A stretch of 64,000 nt of DNA from Lolliginicoccus lacisalsi (GTDB lineage: Bacteria > Actinomycetota > Actinomycetes > Mycobacteriales > Mycobacteriaceae), in the NCBI RefSeq assembly GCF_014841105.1, contig NZ_JACYWE010000002.1:406434-470433 (forward strand), in the 5' to 3' direction. Each line of letters begins with the position of its first letter. The stretch's first letter is position 1. The position numbers and the translations under genes are program-made. Shown one piece after another: positions 39,426-47,001 of the stretch. The notes under the pieces were generated by a model, which was given only the letters and a program-made list of their open reading frames with translations, was not told the DNA's origin and made no database searches.

Positions 39426-39929
39426 ATGGCTCGCCGCACGGAGTACGCAAAAGAATTGCCCTGCACCGCGGAACAGGTGTACGAGGCACTGTCGTCACGC
39501 CAGTACTGGGATGACCGGATCGCCGAGATCGGCGGCACGAAGGCCAGCATGGTCGGCTTCGAGGCCTCGGACTCGGGCGTCGAGGTGGAATACCAGCAGT
39601 TCATCGCGCGCAGCAAGCTGCCCTCGATCGCCCAGACCGTGATCAAGAACGACATGATCATCATCCGCAAGGAGTCCTGGTCGCTGGACGGTGGAGCTGC
39701 ATCGGGCACGTTCCATGGCGAGATGAAGGGTGGCCCGGGCAGCGTCTCCGGCCCGCGCTCGGTCCGCAACAATGACAATGGATGCGTCATCGAGGCCACC
39801 ATCGAGGCACGGGTGAGCTTCCCGCTCGTCGGTGGCAAGCTCGAGAAGCTCCTCCTGCCGAGCGTCGAGAACCTGCTCGATGGCGAGGATGACTACACGG
39901 CGAAGTGGATCGCCAAGAACCTGGCCTAG
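39426..39929 (+). CDS. DUF2505 / SRPBCC-like protein
   Basis: 167-aa protein with the N-terminal MARRTEYAKELPCTAEQVY and YWDDRIAEIGGTKASM pattern of the DUF2505 family, a START-like (SRPBCC) fold that usually binds lipids or other hydrophobics. Divergent from murB, as in M. tuberculosis (Rv0481c/Rv0482). It ends in TAG and is followed by a clear terminator hairpin at 39942-39972. No enzymatic motif. Confidence 0.88.
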   Translation: MARRTEYAKELPCTAEQVYEALSSRQYWDDRIAEIGGTKASMVGFEASDSGVEVEYQQFIARSKLPSIAQTVIKNDMIIIRKESWSLDGGAASGTFHGEMKGGPGSVSGPRSVRNNDNGCVIEATIEARVSFPLVGGKLEKLLLPSVENLLDGEDDYTAKWIAKNLA

Positions 39930-39941
39930 CGTGACCTGATC

Positions 39942-39972
39942 GGCCCCCGGATCCTGATGGACTCCGGGGGCC
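39942..39972 (+). terminator. Stem-loop terminator after the DUF2505 gene
   Basis: GGCCCCCGGA pairs perfectly with TCCGGGGGCC across an 11-base loop. It begins 12 bases after the TAG stop and is followed by TTCG. Classic strong GC-rich actinobacterial hairpin without a long U run. Confidence 0.8.
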
Positions 39973-40053
39973 TTCGCGCGCGGGGCCGAAACTTACCCAA
40001 TCCACAGTCCGCGGCAAGGCAACCCCCAACTTGCTCCGGCAGAATGAGACTCG

Positions 40054-40836
40054 ATGAACACTGCAACCAACTCCCCCAGGCCACGCAGGCGCCGTGCCCG
40101 CGGCACCGCGCTGATCGTGGTGATCGTCTTGTTCGTGGGCGTCGCTGCTGTTGCCGTGGGCAGCGAGATCTACCTCCGCAACAAGGTCTCGCGATGCATG
40201 GCCGGATCGATGGCCCTGTCGATCGGCTCCGATGTCGATGTCGAGCTCAGCCGCAAGCCGATGCTGTGGCAGATGCTCGACGGCAAGACCCCCTACATGG
40301 AGGTCACGACCACCGAGGGCAGGGTCGGCGATGCCGAGGGCATGTCGATGAACCTTCGGCTCGAGGACGTCGAGTCGCTCGACGAGGGCGAGATCGCCAA
40401 CACGGTGCAGAGCAGCAGCGCCGACATCGCCTGGAGCGCGCAGGGCATCCTCGCGACGCTCCAGAAGCAGGGCATCCTCGCGGTGGTGACGTCGGTGAAT
40501 CCTGATCAGCAGAACCAGGCGCTCGACATCCAGGTCGTGGGCGCGGTGCTCGGGGTGACAGTGCAGCCGCGCGTCGTGGATGAGGCGATCAACCTGGAGG
40601 TCACCAAGGCCAACATCTTTGGCATCGACATCCCCTCGGAGCTGCCCCAGGCCATCATCAGCACTATTGGTGCTGAGCTGAGCGACTTCCCGCTTGGCAT
40701 GACCCCTCGGGAGCTCACCGTCACCGAGGAAGGGATCGATCTGCGGCTCGAGGGCGGCTACGCCGAGATCGAGCGCGCCGATGCCAGCGACACCGAGGTT
40801 CCTGCCGAGCTGGAGGAAGCTTGCTCGCTGCTGTGA
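40054..40836 (+). CDS. DUF2993 (LmeA-type) membrane-anchored protein
   Basis: 260-aa protein with a basic N-terminus (PRRRRAR), a single transmembrane helix (about residues 19-40) and a large extracytoplasmic domain carrying the DUF2993 repeats DVDVELSRKPMLWQML and GVTVQPRVVDEAINLEV. DUF2993 includes the mycobacterial lipid-mannan elongation accessory LmeA, so a role in envelope glycolipid or mannan is possible. Convergent with deoC, eight bases between the stops. Confidence 0.87.
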   Translation: MNTATNSPRPRRRRARGTALIVVIVLFVGVAAVAVGSEIYLRNKVSRCMAGSMALSIGSDVDVELSRKPMLWQMLDGKTPYMEVTTTEGRVGDAEGMSMNLRLEDVESLDEGEIANTVQSSSADIAWSAQGILATLQKQGILAVVTSVNPDQQNQALDIQVVGAVLGVTVQPRVVDEAINLEVTKANIFGIDIPSELPQAIISTIGAELSDFPLGMTPRELTVTEEGIDLRLEGGYAEIERADASDTEVPAELEEACSLL

Positions 40837-40844
40837 CGCGGCGC

Positions 40845-41513
40845 CTAGCCGGGGAAGCCGTCGAGCACGGCACGGCTGGAGGACAGGCCTAGCCGGGTGG
40901 CGCCCGCCTCGATCATCGCTCGCGCATCCTCCGCGTTCCGGATCCCGCCGCTGGCCTTGATGCCCAGGGCGCCGCCGACAGTGCGCGCCATGAGCTCGAC
41001 GGCATGGACGCTGGCGCCCCCGGCGGGATGGAAGCCGGTGGAGGTCTTGACGAAGTCCGCGCCCGCGGTCCGCGCGGCAAGGCAGGCAGCGATGATGGCC
41101 TCGTCGGTGAGCGCGGCGGTCTCGAGGATGACCTTGAGCACGGTATCGGGACCGCATGCCTCGCGCACGGCGAGGACATCCTGCAGCACCGCGTCGCTAT
41201 TGCCCGACAGTGCGGCACCGATATCGATGACCATGTCGATCTCGTCGGCCCCCTGGTCGACAGCGAGCCGGGCCTCCGCGGCCTTGATCAGCGAGTGGTG
41301 CTTGCCCGACGGGAACCCCACGACGGTAGCGATCACCAGGCCATCCGTGTCCACAGGAAGCATCGACGGTGATACGCACACCGCGAGCACGCCGAGCTCG
41401 TGCGCCTCGTCGATGAGCGCCTCGACATCGCTCGGGACGGCGCCGGGCTTGAGCAGCGTGTGGTCGATCAGCTGGGCCACCTGGCCCCGGGTCAGGATGT
41501 CCTGTGCGTCCAT
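40845..41513 (-). CDS. deoC: Deoxyribose-phosphate aldolase
   Basis: 222-aa class I aldolase that cleaves 2-deoxyribose-5-phosphate into glyceraldehyde-3-phosphate and acetaldehyde. [40 protein letters not shown], the Schiff-base Lys in FVKTSTGF, and [13 protein letters not shown] are all canonical. ATG 41513 fits the family; the frame extends through antisense purU sequence and is not coding there. Same place as Rv0478. Confidence 0.95.
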   Translation of the reverse strand: MDAQDILTRGQVAQLIDHTLLKPGAVPSDVEALIDEAHELGVLAVCVSPSMLPVDTDGLVIATVVGFPSGKHHSLIKAAEARLAVDQGADEIDMVIDIGAALSGNSDAVLQDVLAVREACGPDTVLKVILETAALTDEAIIAACLAARTAGADFVKTSTGFHPAGGASVHAVELMARTVGGALGIKASGGIRNAEDARAMIEAGATRLGLSSSRAVLDGFPG

Positions 41514-41666
41514 GCCTGCGAGCTTGCCACAACCGGTGCGGCGGGGTGAGCAAGTGCGCCGGTGGCAGGCGCGGTGGGCAGCTGCGCTGGTGGCAGGCGG
41601 ACGATGCGCGGGAGCCATGTCCCAGCGGGGCACGGCCGCACGGCGGAAGCTGCTAGTTTGGGCGTC

Positions 41667-42554
41667 GTGACTTCGAACAACGACATGGCTGGCAGGCGCT
41701 TCACGTTGTCCCTGGGCTGCCCCGATGCGCTGGGCATCGTGGCGCGGCTCTCGGGCTTCCTCGCGGGCGCGGGAGCCTGGATCGTCGAGGCCGCCTATCA
41801 CGCCGACCCCGACACTGGCTGGTTCTTCACCCGCCAGACCGTCACCGCCGAGTCGATCCGCATGGATCTCGATGAGTTCCGCGCTCGGTTCGCCGAGATC
41901 GCCGCGACCTTCGGCACGGAGGCCGAGTGGTCGCTCCATGACTCGACCGAGCGCAAGCGGATCGTGCTCCTCGTCAGCAAGGAGGGGCACTGCCTGCATG
42001 ATCTGCTCGGGCGCGCGGCGACGGGAGAGCTGCCCGCGGAGGTGTGCGCGGTGATCGGCAACCACCGGGACCTCGACCCCGTGGCGCGCGCCCATGGGGT
42101 GCCGTTCCAGCACGTTCCGTTCCCCTCGGATCCCGCGGGCAAGGCGGAGGCGTTCGAGGCGATGCGGGAACTCGTAGATGCCCACTCCCCCGATGCCGTG
42201 GTGCTGGCCCGCTTCATGCAGGTGCTGCCTCCCGAGCTGTGCGAGCACTGGAAGCACCGGGCCATCAACATCCACCACAGCTTCCTGCCCTCTTTCGTGG
42301 GCGCGAGGCCGTACCACCAGGCTCATGAGCGTGGCGTGAAGATCATTGGAGCTACGTGCCATTACGTGACGGCGGAGCTCGATGCGGGGCCGATCATCGA
42401 GCAGGATGTGGTGCGGATCGACCACTCCTACACGATCGCTGACATGGTGCGGCAGGGCCGTGACATCGAGAAGATCGTCTTGTCCCGCGGGCTGCGCTGG
42501 CACCTCGAGGGGCGCGTGCAGGTTCACGGCCGCAAGACGGTGATCTTCAGCTAG
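41667..42554 (+). CDS. purU: Formyltetrahydrofolate deformylase
   Basis: 295-aa enzyme releasing formate from 10-formyl-THF, feeding purine synthesis and balancing one-carbon pools. The N-terminal ACT domain starts [18 protein letters not shown]. The C-terminal formyl-transferase domain has the active-site region [20 protein letters not shown] and [20 protein letters not shown] 41667 is the favoured start (ATG 41685 possible). It ends in TAG, duplicated 16 bases on. Confidence 0.95.
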   Translation: MTSNNDMAGRRFTLSLGCPDALGIVARLSGFLAGAGAWIVEAAYHADPDTGWFFTRQTVTAESIRMDLDEFRARFAEIAATFGTEAEWSLHDSTERKRIVLLVSKEGHCLHDLLGRAATGELPAEVCAVIGNHRDLDPVARAHGVPFQHVPFPSDPAGKAEAFEAMRELVDAHSPDAVVLARFMQVLPPELCEHWKHRAINIHHSFLPSFVGARPYHQAHERGVKIIGATCHYVTAELDAGPIIEQDVVRIDHSYTIADMVRQGRDIEKIVLSRGLRWHLEGRVQVHGRKTVIFS

Positions 42555-42573
42555 GCGGATCTCAAGCTAGGCG
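42542..42573. repeat. 16-nt tandem duplication over the purU stop
   Basis: Units 42542-42557 and 42558-42573 match at 14 of 16 positions and each contains GCTAGGCG, so the real TAG stop is followed by a second TAG copy. Adjacent to the convergent hydrolase end at 42608. Confidence 0.75.
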
Positions 42574-42607
42574 CGGGCCGCGGCGGCGCGCGAGCACCGC
42601 GCTGCGA

Positions 42608-43648
42608 TCAGCCGACGTTCCACATCCGCTGGGGCTCGCCGGCCAGGCGCCGGATCTCGGAGTTGACCGGCTCGGGTGCCTCGACGCTGCTCATGGGCCC
42701 CACGCCGGGGAGCTCGATGAAGCCCGCGAGATTGCCTCTGCTGTCGAGCTTGTCACGGAGCCGGTACGAGTGGACTGGAGGGGTCAGTCGATCGGCGGTG
42801 CCCACGACGACCGTGGTGGGCACGTCGAGGTTGTCGAGCGCCGCGGCGATGTCGAGCTTGCCGAGCACGACGCCCCAGCGTCCGCGCACGCGGGGGGCGC
42901 ACTCGCGGACCAGGCGCAAGCAGAACTCGCGCTGCTCGGCGGTCGCAGCGGACCCCATGGTGGCGTAGTGCAGCGCGGACGACGGAAGGAACCGGGTCGG
43001 CAGCGGGGCGGAGATGGCGGCACCGAGCAGCAAGGGCCGCATCGGGAGCGGACGCAGCAGGGGTGGCAGCACGGCTTCGTCGTGGGTGAGCCGATCGGAG
43101 GCGGTGCTCAGCAGCATGGCGGCGGAGGCGCGCTCGGCGACCTCGTGGGGGCACTTGCCCGCCCAGGCCATGAGGGTCATTCCGCCCATGCTGTGGCCGA
43201 CGACGACGGCGCGCTCGGCTGGCGCGAGAACGCTGTGAAGGACCGTGGAGAAGTCATCAGCGAGGACGTCGGGGCTGAGCGGGGACCGGCCCATCTCGCT
43301 CTTGCCATGCCCACGCTGGTCGTAGGTGATAACGCGGAATTCCCGGGCGAGCGCTTCGATCTGCGGCATCCAGTAGGTGGAGCTGCAGGTCCAGCCGTGG
43401 GAGAGGATGATCGGTTGGCTGCCGGGCCGCCCAGTGATCTGGACGTGGAGCCGTGTCCCGTCGTGCGCGGTGACGGTGCGGCTGGTCATGGGGATCATCG
43501 GGACGATGTGCTCGCCCTGGTCCGCGGCTGCCTGCATGGCGGCCGCATCCATGACCGATCCGGAGGACATGTTGATGCTGGCCGGGCTCACGCCGGACCG
43601 GAAAGCCCCCAGGGAGCTGACGAGACTGCTGACAACCGGCAGTTTCAC
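42608..43648 (-). CDS. Alpha/beta hydrolase
   Basis: 346-aa alpha/beta-fold hydrolase. The oxyanion segment is IILSHGWTCSSTYW, DQRGHGKSE follows, the nucleophile elbow is VVVGHSMGGMT (Ser near 150), the acid VVVGTADRLTP, and a C-terminal His is expected after the SSVEAPEP tail, where I see no clear GH motif. This may make it a non-standard or inactive-His variant. GTG 43648 has a GAGGTGG ribosome site five bases away, so the 54-codon longer frame is rejected. It follows the MerR gene on the same strand by 170 bases. Confidence 0.85.
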   Translation of the reverse strand: MKLPVVSSLVSSLGAFRSGVSPASINMSSGSVMDAAAMQAAADQGEHIVPMIPMTSRTVTAHDGTRLHVQITGRPGSQPIILSHGWTCSSTYWMPQIEALAREFRVITYDQRGHGKSEMGRSPLSPDVLADDFSTVLHSVLAPAERAVVVGHSMGGMTLMAWAGKCPHEVAERASAAMLLSTASDRLTHDEAVLPPLLRPLPMRPLLLGAAISAPLPTRFLPSSALHYATMGSAATAEQREFCLRLVRECAPRVRGRWGVVLGKLDIAAALDNLDVPTTVVVGTADRLTPPVHSYRLRDKLDSRGNLAGFIELPGVGPMSSVEAPEPVNSEIRRLAGEPQRMWNVG

Positions 43649-43781
43649 GTGTTCCACCTCATCGTGTTCCGCAGCACAGTCGTTGTGCTGGGGCCCGCAT
43701 CGTTGCGGGCCTTGTGCGGCAATGCCTTCGCAGTCTAGAACAGATTTCAAGCAGCGGCGCAGGTTTCTTGACATATCAGGC

Positions 43782-43798
43782 AAAAGTGTTAAAAGTGT
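43782..43798. promoter_or_regulatory. AAAAGTGT direct repeat between MerR and hydrolase genes
   Basis: AAAAGTGT occurs at 43782-43789 and again at 43791-43798, a nine-base period. The site is 134 bases upstream of the hydrolase start and 21 bases past the MerR stop. TTGACA lies at 43768-43773 on the plus strand. It could be a regulator site for the hydrolase promoter; no known consensus is recognised. Confidence 0.3.
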
Positions 43799-43818
43799 GA
43801 TCTGCGACACACGGTGAG

Positions 43819-44586
43819 TCAGTGGGCGAAGGGGTCCTCCCCCTCCTCGCCATCATCGTTGAGAGCCGTCGCCGCCCGGCTGATCGTCCGGCTGATCTCG
43901 ACCTCCATGACCTCGGAGAACAGCAGGTCAACCACCTTGTTGGCAAGCGGACGCAGCTTGCGAGCAGCCTCAGCGAGCTCCGCGATCCGTTGCTCATCGA
44001 GCTCACCGTGGCCCGCTCCCGCCATGTCGGGCAGGAACGTCTCGGTGATGGTTCCGACGAAGAGTTGCGCCACGTCCTGGAGGTCATCGCGCACCCGCTG
44101 CCCGGTCTCCACGATCGTCTCGATCGGTACGCCGGCATCCACGAGGGTCTGGGCGATCTCGAGCAGGCGCGGGCTTCGGACGGCGAAAGCCTCGCCGTTG
44201 CCAGAGAGAACACCAAGCTCCTTGCCGCGCTCCAGCAGGGTGGGCGGAGCATGATCACCGAAGACCTTGCGCAGCTCGGCGAGCGTGACCTTTGCCTTGG
44301 ACCGGAAGAAGCCCAGCGGGCCGCGCAGATCGTCCGACTCGAGGATCTCGTCGACGCTGATGCCATGCTGGGAAGCGAGCAGGAGCTCACTGATGGTGGC
44401 AAAGGTGTAGCCGCGCTCCAGCATGCGCGTGATCAAGCGCAACCGGGACAGATGGGATTCGTTGTACCAGCCGGTACGGCCTTCTTTGCGCGGCGGCGGC
44501 AGGAGGCCACGATCCTGGTACACGCGCACATTGCGGACGTTGATTCCGGCCGCACGCGCCAGATCGTCGATCCGGTACTCTTTCAT
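43819..44586 (-). CDS. MerR-family transcriptional regulator
   Basis: 255-aa regulator. The N-terminal winged helix is YRIDDLARAAGINVRNVRVYQ, then GRTGWYNESHLSRLRLI. The long C-terminal part has LGPLGFF-like and helical regions but no metal-binding Cys cluster. MerR proteins with this layout often act as dimers on a dyad inside a 19-bp promoter spacer. Exactly such a dyad exists at 44958-44976 on this strand, 370 bases upstream. A second, closer -10 (TATACT, 44674-44679) lies 88 bases upstream. Confidence 0.88.
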   Translation of the reverse strand: MKEYRIDDLARAAGINVRNVRVYQDRGLLPPPRKEGRTGWYNESHLSRLRLITRMLERGYTFATISELLLASQHGISVDEILESDDLRGPLGFFRSKAKVTLAELRKVFGDHAPPTLLERGKELGVLSGNGEAFAVRSPRLLEIAQTLVDAGVPIETIVETGQRVRDDLQDVAQLFVGTITETFLPDMAGAGHGELDEQRIAELAEAARKLRPLANKVVDLLFSEVMEVEISRTISRAATALNDDGEEGEDPFAH

Positions 44587-44673
44587 CTCCCGCTTCCGAT
44601 TACCCGCTACCCCGGAGATTCCGCCCCGCGGACTTCACTTGGGAGGCCTGCCGGAGGCTCCAGTTCGCAGGCG

Positions 44674-44679
44674 AGTATA
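44674..44679 (-). promoter_or_regulatory. Candidate -10 element (TATACT) of the MerR gene
   Basis: Minus-strand TATACT, a near-ideal actinobacterial -10, about 88 bases before the MerR start codon. The -35 region is poor. This is the closest good promoter to the gene. Confidence 0.4.
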
Positions 44680-44951
44680 CCGATCCGGGCTAATCACGCC
44701 GCGCGCTTGCCTGCTCCGGGATATCACGATCCGGCACCGGACCCGGCAGGCCGCAGCGGCAGCTTCGCGAGCAAGGATCTACGTTTGGTGGCGCGGGACG
44801 CCATTGTCCGCACCCAGGGGAAGGAGGCCAACTGCTCGGAGTGAGCTCGCTTCCGGGAAAGCCCCTTCCTCAGGGGCGGAACACCTCGCTGCGAGCATCG
44901 CCGTCGATGCTCGAGGCATAGTACACAGCCACACCGTTGAGACCGGTGTGA

Positions 44952-44987
44952 ACACTACCATTGTGACAATGCTCATTGTCAATATTG
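44952..44987 (-). promoter_or_regulatory. Dyad-containing 19-bp-spacer promoter (MerR-type architecture)
   Basis: On the minus strand TTGACA (44982-44977) and TAGTGT (44957-44952) are 19 bases apart. The spacer and flanks carry CATTGT (44959), ACAATG (44966), CATTGT (44974), giving two overlapping palindromes, one a perfect 8+8 with two central bases at 44964-44981. A dyad within an over-long spacer is the hallmark of MerR-activated promoters, and a MerR gene is the next gene downstream. Confidence 0.5.
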
Positions 44988-44990
44988 CTC

Positions 44991-45012
44991 GGGGCCGGCG
45001 CGCCGCGGCCCC
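44991..45012 (-). terminator. Hairpin after the DUF2516 gene
   Basis: GGGGCCG and CGGCCCC form a seven-bp stem about 15 bases downstream of the DUF2516 stop on the minus strand, with a GC-rich loop. Likely terminator; no U tract. Confidence 0.4.
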
Positions 45013-45026
45013 CTCCCGGTCGGGAG

Positions 45027-45302
45027 CTACCAGCGCGGACCGCCCTGGATCCCATCGACCTTGGGGCGCACATCAGCCAGATAGACGCCAATAGCGATGA
45101 CCCCGATGAGCCCTAGCAAGCTATAGGCGGAGAACACGAAGATGACCAGGACCGACACCCCAAGGATCGCGAGCCACGTGGGCTTGGTCAGCTTGTCGGT
45201 CGCCGTATAGGCATCCGGTCGCTGCCGCGCCGCATGCACCAACGCATACACCCCGCCGCCGATAGCGAGCGCGGTCAGGACCATCACCAGGAAACCTTCC
45301 AC
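45027..45302 (-). CDS. DUF2516 small membrane protein
   Basis: 91-aa protein with an N-terminal hydrophobic helix (residues 2-25), the conserved ADAYTATDKLTKPTW-like loop (here RPDAYTATDKLTKPTW) and two more helices (about 43-75), ending VRPKVDGIQGGPRW. The pattern is that of the actinobacterial DUF2516 family, always near hbhA and deoC. Function unknown. It is downstream of the HbhA-like gene on the same strand by 132 bases, with a strong terminator between. Confidence 0.87.
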   Translation of the reverse strand: MEGFLVMVLTALAIGGGVYALVHAARQRPDAYTATDKLTKPTWLAILGVSVLVIFVFSAYSLLGLIGVIAIGVYLADVRPKVDGIQGGPRW

Positions 45303-45377
45303 CCCTCCAGTCTAAAGGGGCCCGCCCAGCGCGCAAGCCAGCACCATCCACCACGAACGTCGACGCCCGGCACGCAC

Positions 45378-45419
45378 AGAGTGCCCCCTGGGGCGGTCTC
45401 CCGGCCCAGGGGGCACTCT
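45378..45419 (-). terminator. Perfect 15-bp stem terminator after the HbhA-like gene
   Basis: AGAGTGCCCCCTGGG and CCCAGGGGGCACTCT form a perfect 15-bp inverted repeat with a 12-base loop, beginning 15 bases downstream of the HbhA-like stop on the minus strand. Very stable; likely isolates DUF2516 transcription. Confidence 0.85.
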
Positions 45420-45434
45420 CGATCTGCTGATTGA

Positions 45435-46223
45435 CTACTCGGCGGAAGGCGCCTTGCTCCCGGCAGCACTAGCCCGGGGCTTGCGGGCCCGCGTGGCCGA
45501 GGTGCCCGCAGGCTTGGACGTAGCACGGCGACGGCGGGGCGCAGCCTTCGGAGTCGCCGCGTCCTCGGACTCCGCTGCCTCCGCGGCCTTCGCCTCGGTC
45601 TCTGCCTCGGCGACCTTCGCCTCCGCGTCAGCGACAACATCCTGCACCTTGGCGACGACGCCCTCGGCGGCAGACTCCGCGGACTCGCGCGCTTCGGCAG
45701 CCTCGTCCGCCACGACCTCGGGCACGGACGCGAGGGTCTCCTTGGTCTCGTCCGCGAGCACCCCGGCAGCGGAAGCTGCGCGGGTCGTCGCATCCGAGGC
45801 CTTCGTGCCAAACCGGTTCACCAGCGCACGCACCTCGGTCGCGCGGCGCGCCACGACGGTCACGGCCCCCACGACACGCTCCTCGGCGAGTGCCTGCTCG
45901 CGCAGCCGCTCCACCCGGGACTCGCCGCGCTGAGCGAGAGTGCCATAGGCCGTGCGGGCTGACTGCAGGTAAGCATCTGCCTGCTTGCGGAGCTCGGTGG
46001 AGCCCACGCGGCCGCGGAGGCCCGCGAGCTCGGTCGGCACCTGGTCCTGCAGCGCGAGAACGCGGCCGCGAGCGCGGTCGATGCGCGCCTGCACGTCGCT
46101 GGCCTTGCTGCCAGCGGCACGACGCGCATCCTTGACGATGCCGCCCAGCGATTCCGCGGCGAAATCCCCCGCGCCCACTGCTGCGAACAACGGCGTCTTA
46201 ACAGTAGTAATGGTCTTGGTCAT
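45435..46223 (-). CDS. Heparin-binding haemagglutinin-like surface protein
   Basis: 262-aa protein with an N-terminal coiled-coil/helical region (KTPLFAAVGAGDFAAESL to about residue 150) and a C-terminal Ala/Glu segment (DAEAKVAEAETEAKAAEAAE) ending in a Lys/Arg/Pro/Ala-rich tail (APRRRRATSKPAG). This two-part plan is that of mycobacterial HbhA, which binds sulfated glycans and is surface-exposed though it lacks a classical signal peptide. Here too no signal peptide is seen. Adhesin function is inferred by homology. Divergence of the Lys repeats means heparin binding is not certain. Confidence 0.82.
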   Translation of the reverse strand: MTKTITTVKTPLFAAVGAGDFAAESLGGIVKDARRAAGSKASDVQARIDRARGRVLALQDQVPTELAGLRGRVGSTELRKQADAYLQSARTAYGTLAQRGESRVERLREQALAEERVVGAVTVVARRATEVRALVNRFGTKASDATTRAASAAGVLADETKETLASVPEVVADEAAEARESAESAAEGVVAKVQDVVADAEAKVAEAETEAKAAEAAESEDAATPKAAPRRRRATSKPAGTSATRARKPRASAAGSKAPSAE

Positions 46224-46299
46224 GTTGGAAGCTCCCCAGAAATGTCGGCATCATGCGGGCCCCTGGGATTTCATGCCTCGGCGAGGCACGGGACCCGAG

Positions 46300-46875
46300 T
46301 TATTCGTCGGCCTGGTTCTCGTGACAGAACGAGGTATAGATCTCGAGAAGAACCTGCTTCTGGCGCTCATTGATGACAGGATCCGCAAGAATCGCGTCAC
46401 GCACGGGGCTGGATTCACGCTGTTCCAGAATTCCGGCACGCACATAAAGCGCCTCGGCAGAAACTCTCAGGCCTTTAGCGATCTGGCCGAGAACCTCAGC
46501 GGACGGCTTGCGTAGCCCACGCTCGATCTGGCTGAGATACGGATTGCTCACGCCGGCCCGCTCGGCAAGCTGCCGCAGGGAGACCTGCGCCATCTCGCGC
46601 TGCGCCCTGATGAAACCGCCAATGTCCTGCGCCGCGTTGCTCACGGCTCGAACGGCTGCCGGGGCATTGGACTGACGTGATGGATCCGCACCTTGCTCCT
46701 CATCGGACGTACCACCGACGACCTTGTCGGCATTTTCGGAATCCCCGGAGGAGGCACCTTCGACGATGCCTTGATCCGCCGTCGTGCCGGTGCCCGCGCC
46801 TGCCTCGTGATCATCTCCGGTCACGTTGCGCGGCGCACCACCGTTATCGACGGATGGGCTGCTCGCCTGAGCCAT
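46300..46875 (-). CDS. XRE-family transcriptional regulator (Rv0474-like)
   Basis: 191-aa protein. Residues 1-80 are low-complexity and disordered (rich in Gly, Ser, Asp, Glu). From about residue 85 an XRE helix-turn-helix follows: IGGFIRAQREMAQVSLRQLA and ERAGVSNPYLSQIERGLRKPSAE. A C-terminal helical extension (YVRAGILEQRESSPVRDA, QKQVLLEIYTSFCHE) resembles the mycobacterial Rv0474 clade. ATG 46875 has GGAGGAGA just upstream, so the 21-codon longer frame is rejected. Upstream of hbhA as in relatives. Confidence 0.88.
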   Translation of the reverse strand: MAQASSPSVDNGGAPRNVTGDDHEAGAGTGTTADQGIVEGASSGDSENADKVVGGTSDEEQGADPSRQSNAPAAVRAVSNAAQDIGGFIRAQREMAQVSLRQLAERAGVSNPYLSQIERGLRKPSAEVLGQIAKGLRVSAEALYVRAGILEQRESSPVRDAILADPVINERQKQVLLEIYTSFCHENQADE

Positions 46876-47001
46876 GGATTCTCCTCCACTCCGGCTACGT
46901 GCGTGAGCGTACCCACGCGTGCTAACTCCTGCAAGCACTCAGCGTAATGGCGATTCGCAGCCGTCGTGTGAGTTTTCGCATAACAATCACGCGCGTGTCG
47001 A

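Larger units (their letters stand above)
44587..45026. other. 440-base gene-free leader region upstream of MerR
   Basis: No convincing gene is found; short frames here have no conserved features. On the minus strand it holds a promoter with TTGACA (44977-44982), a 19-base spacer containing CATTGT/ACAATG dyads, and TAGTGT (44952-44957), plus a nearer TATACT -10 at 44674-44679. It also holds a GGGGCCG/CGGCCCC hairpin at 44991-45012 just after the DUF2516 stop. Confidence 0.6.

Noticed and set aside
44779-44982. 67-aa minus-strand frame in the MerR leader
   Set aside because: No ribosome site, low-complexity composition and overlap with the promoter dyads; not supported as a gene.
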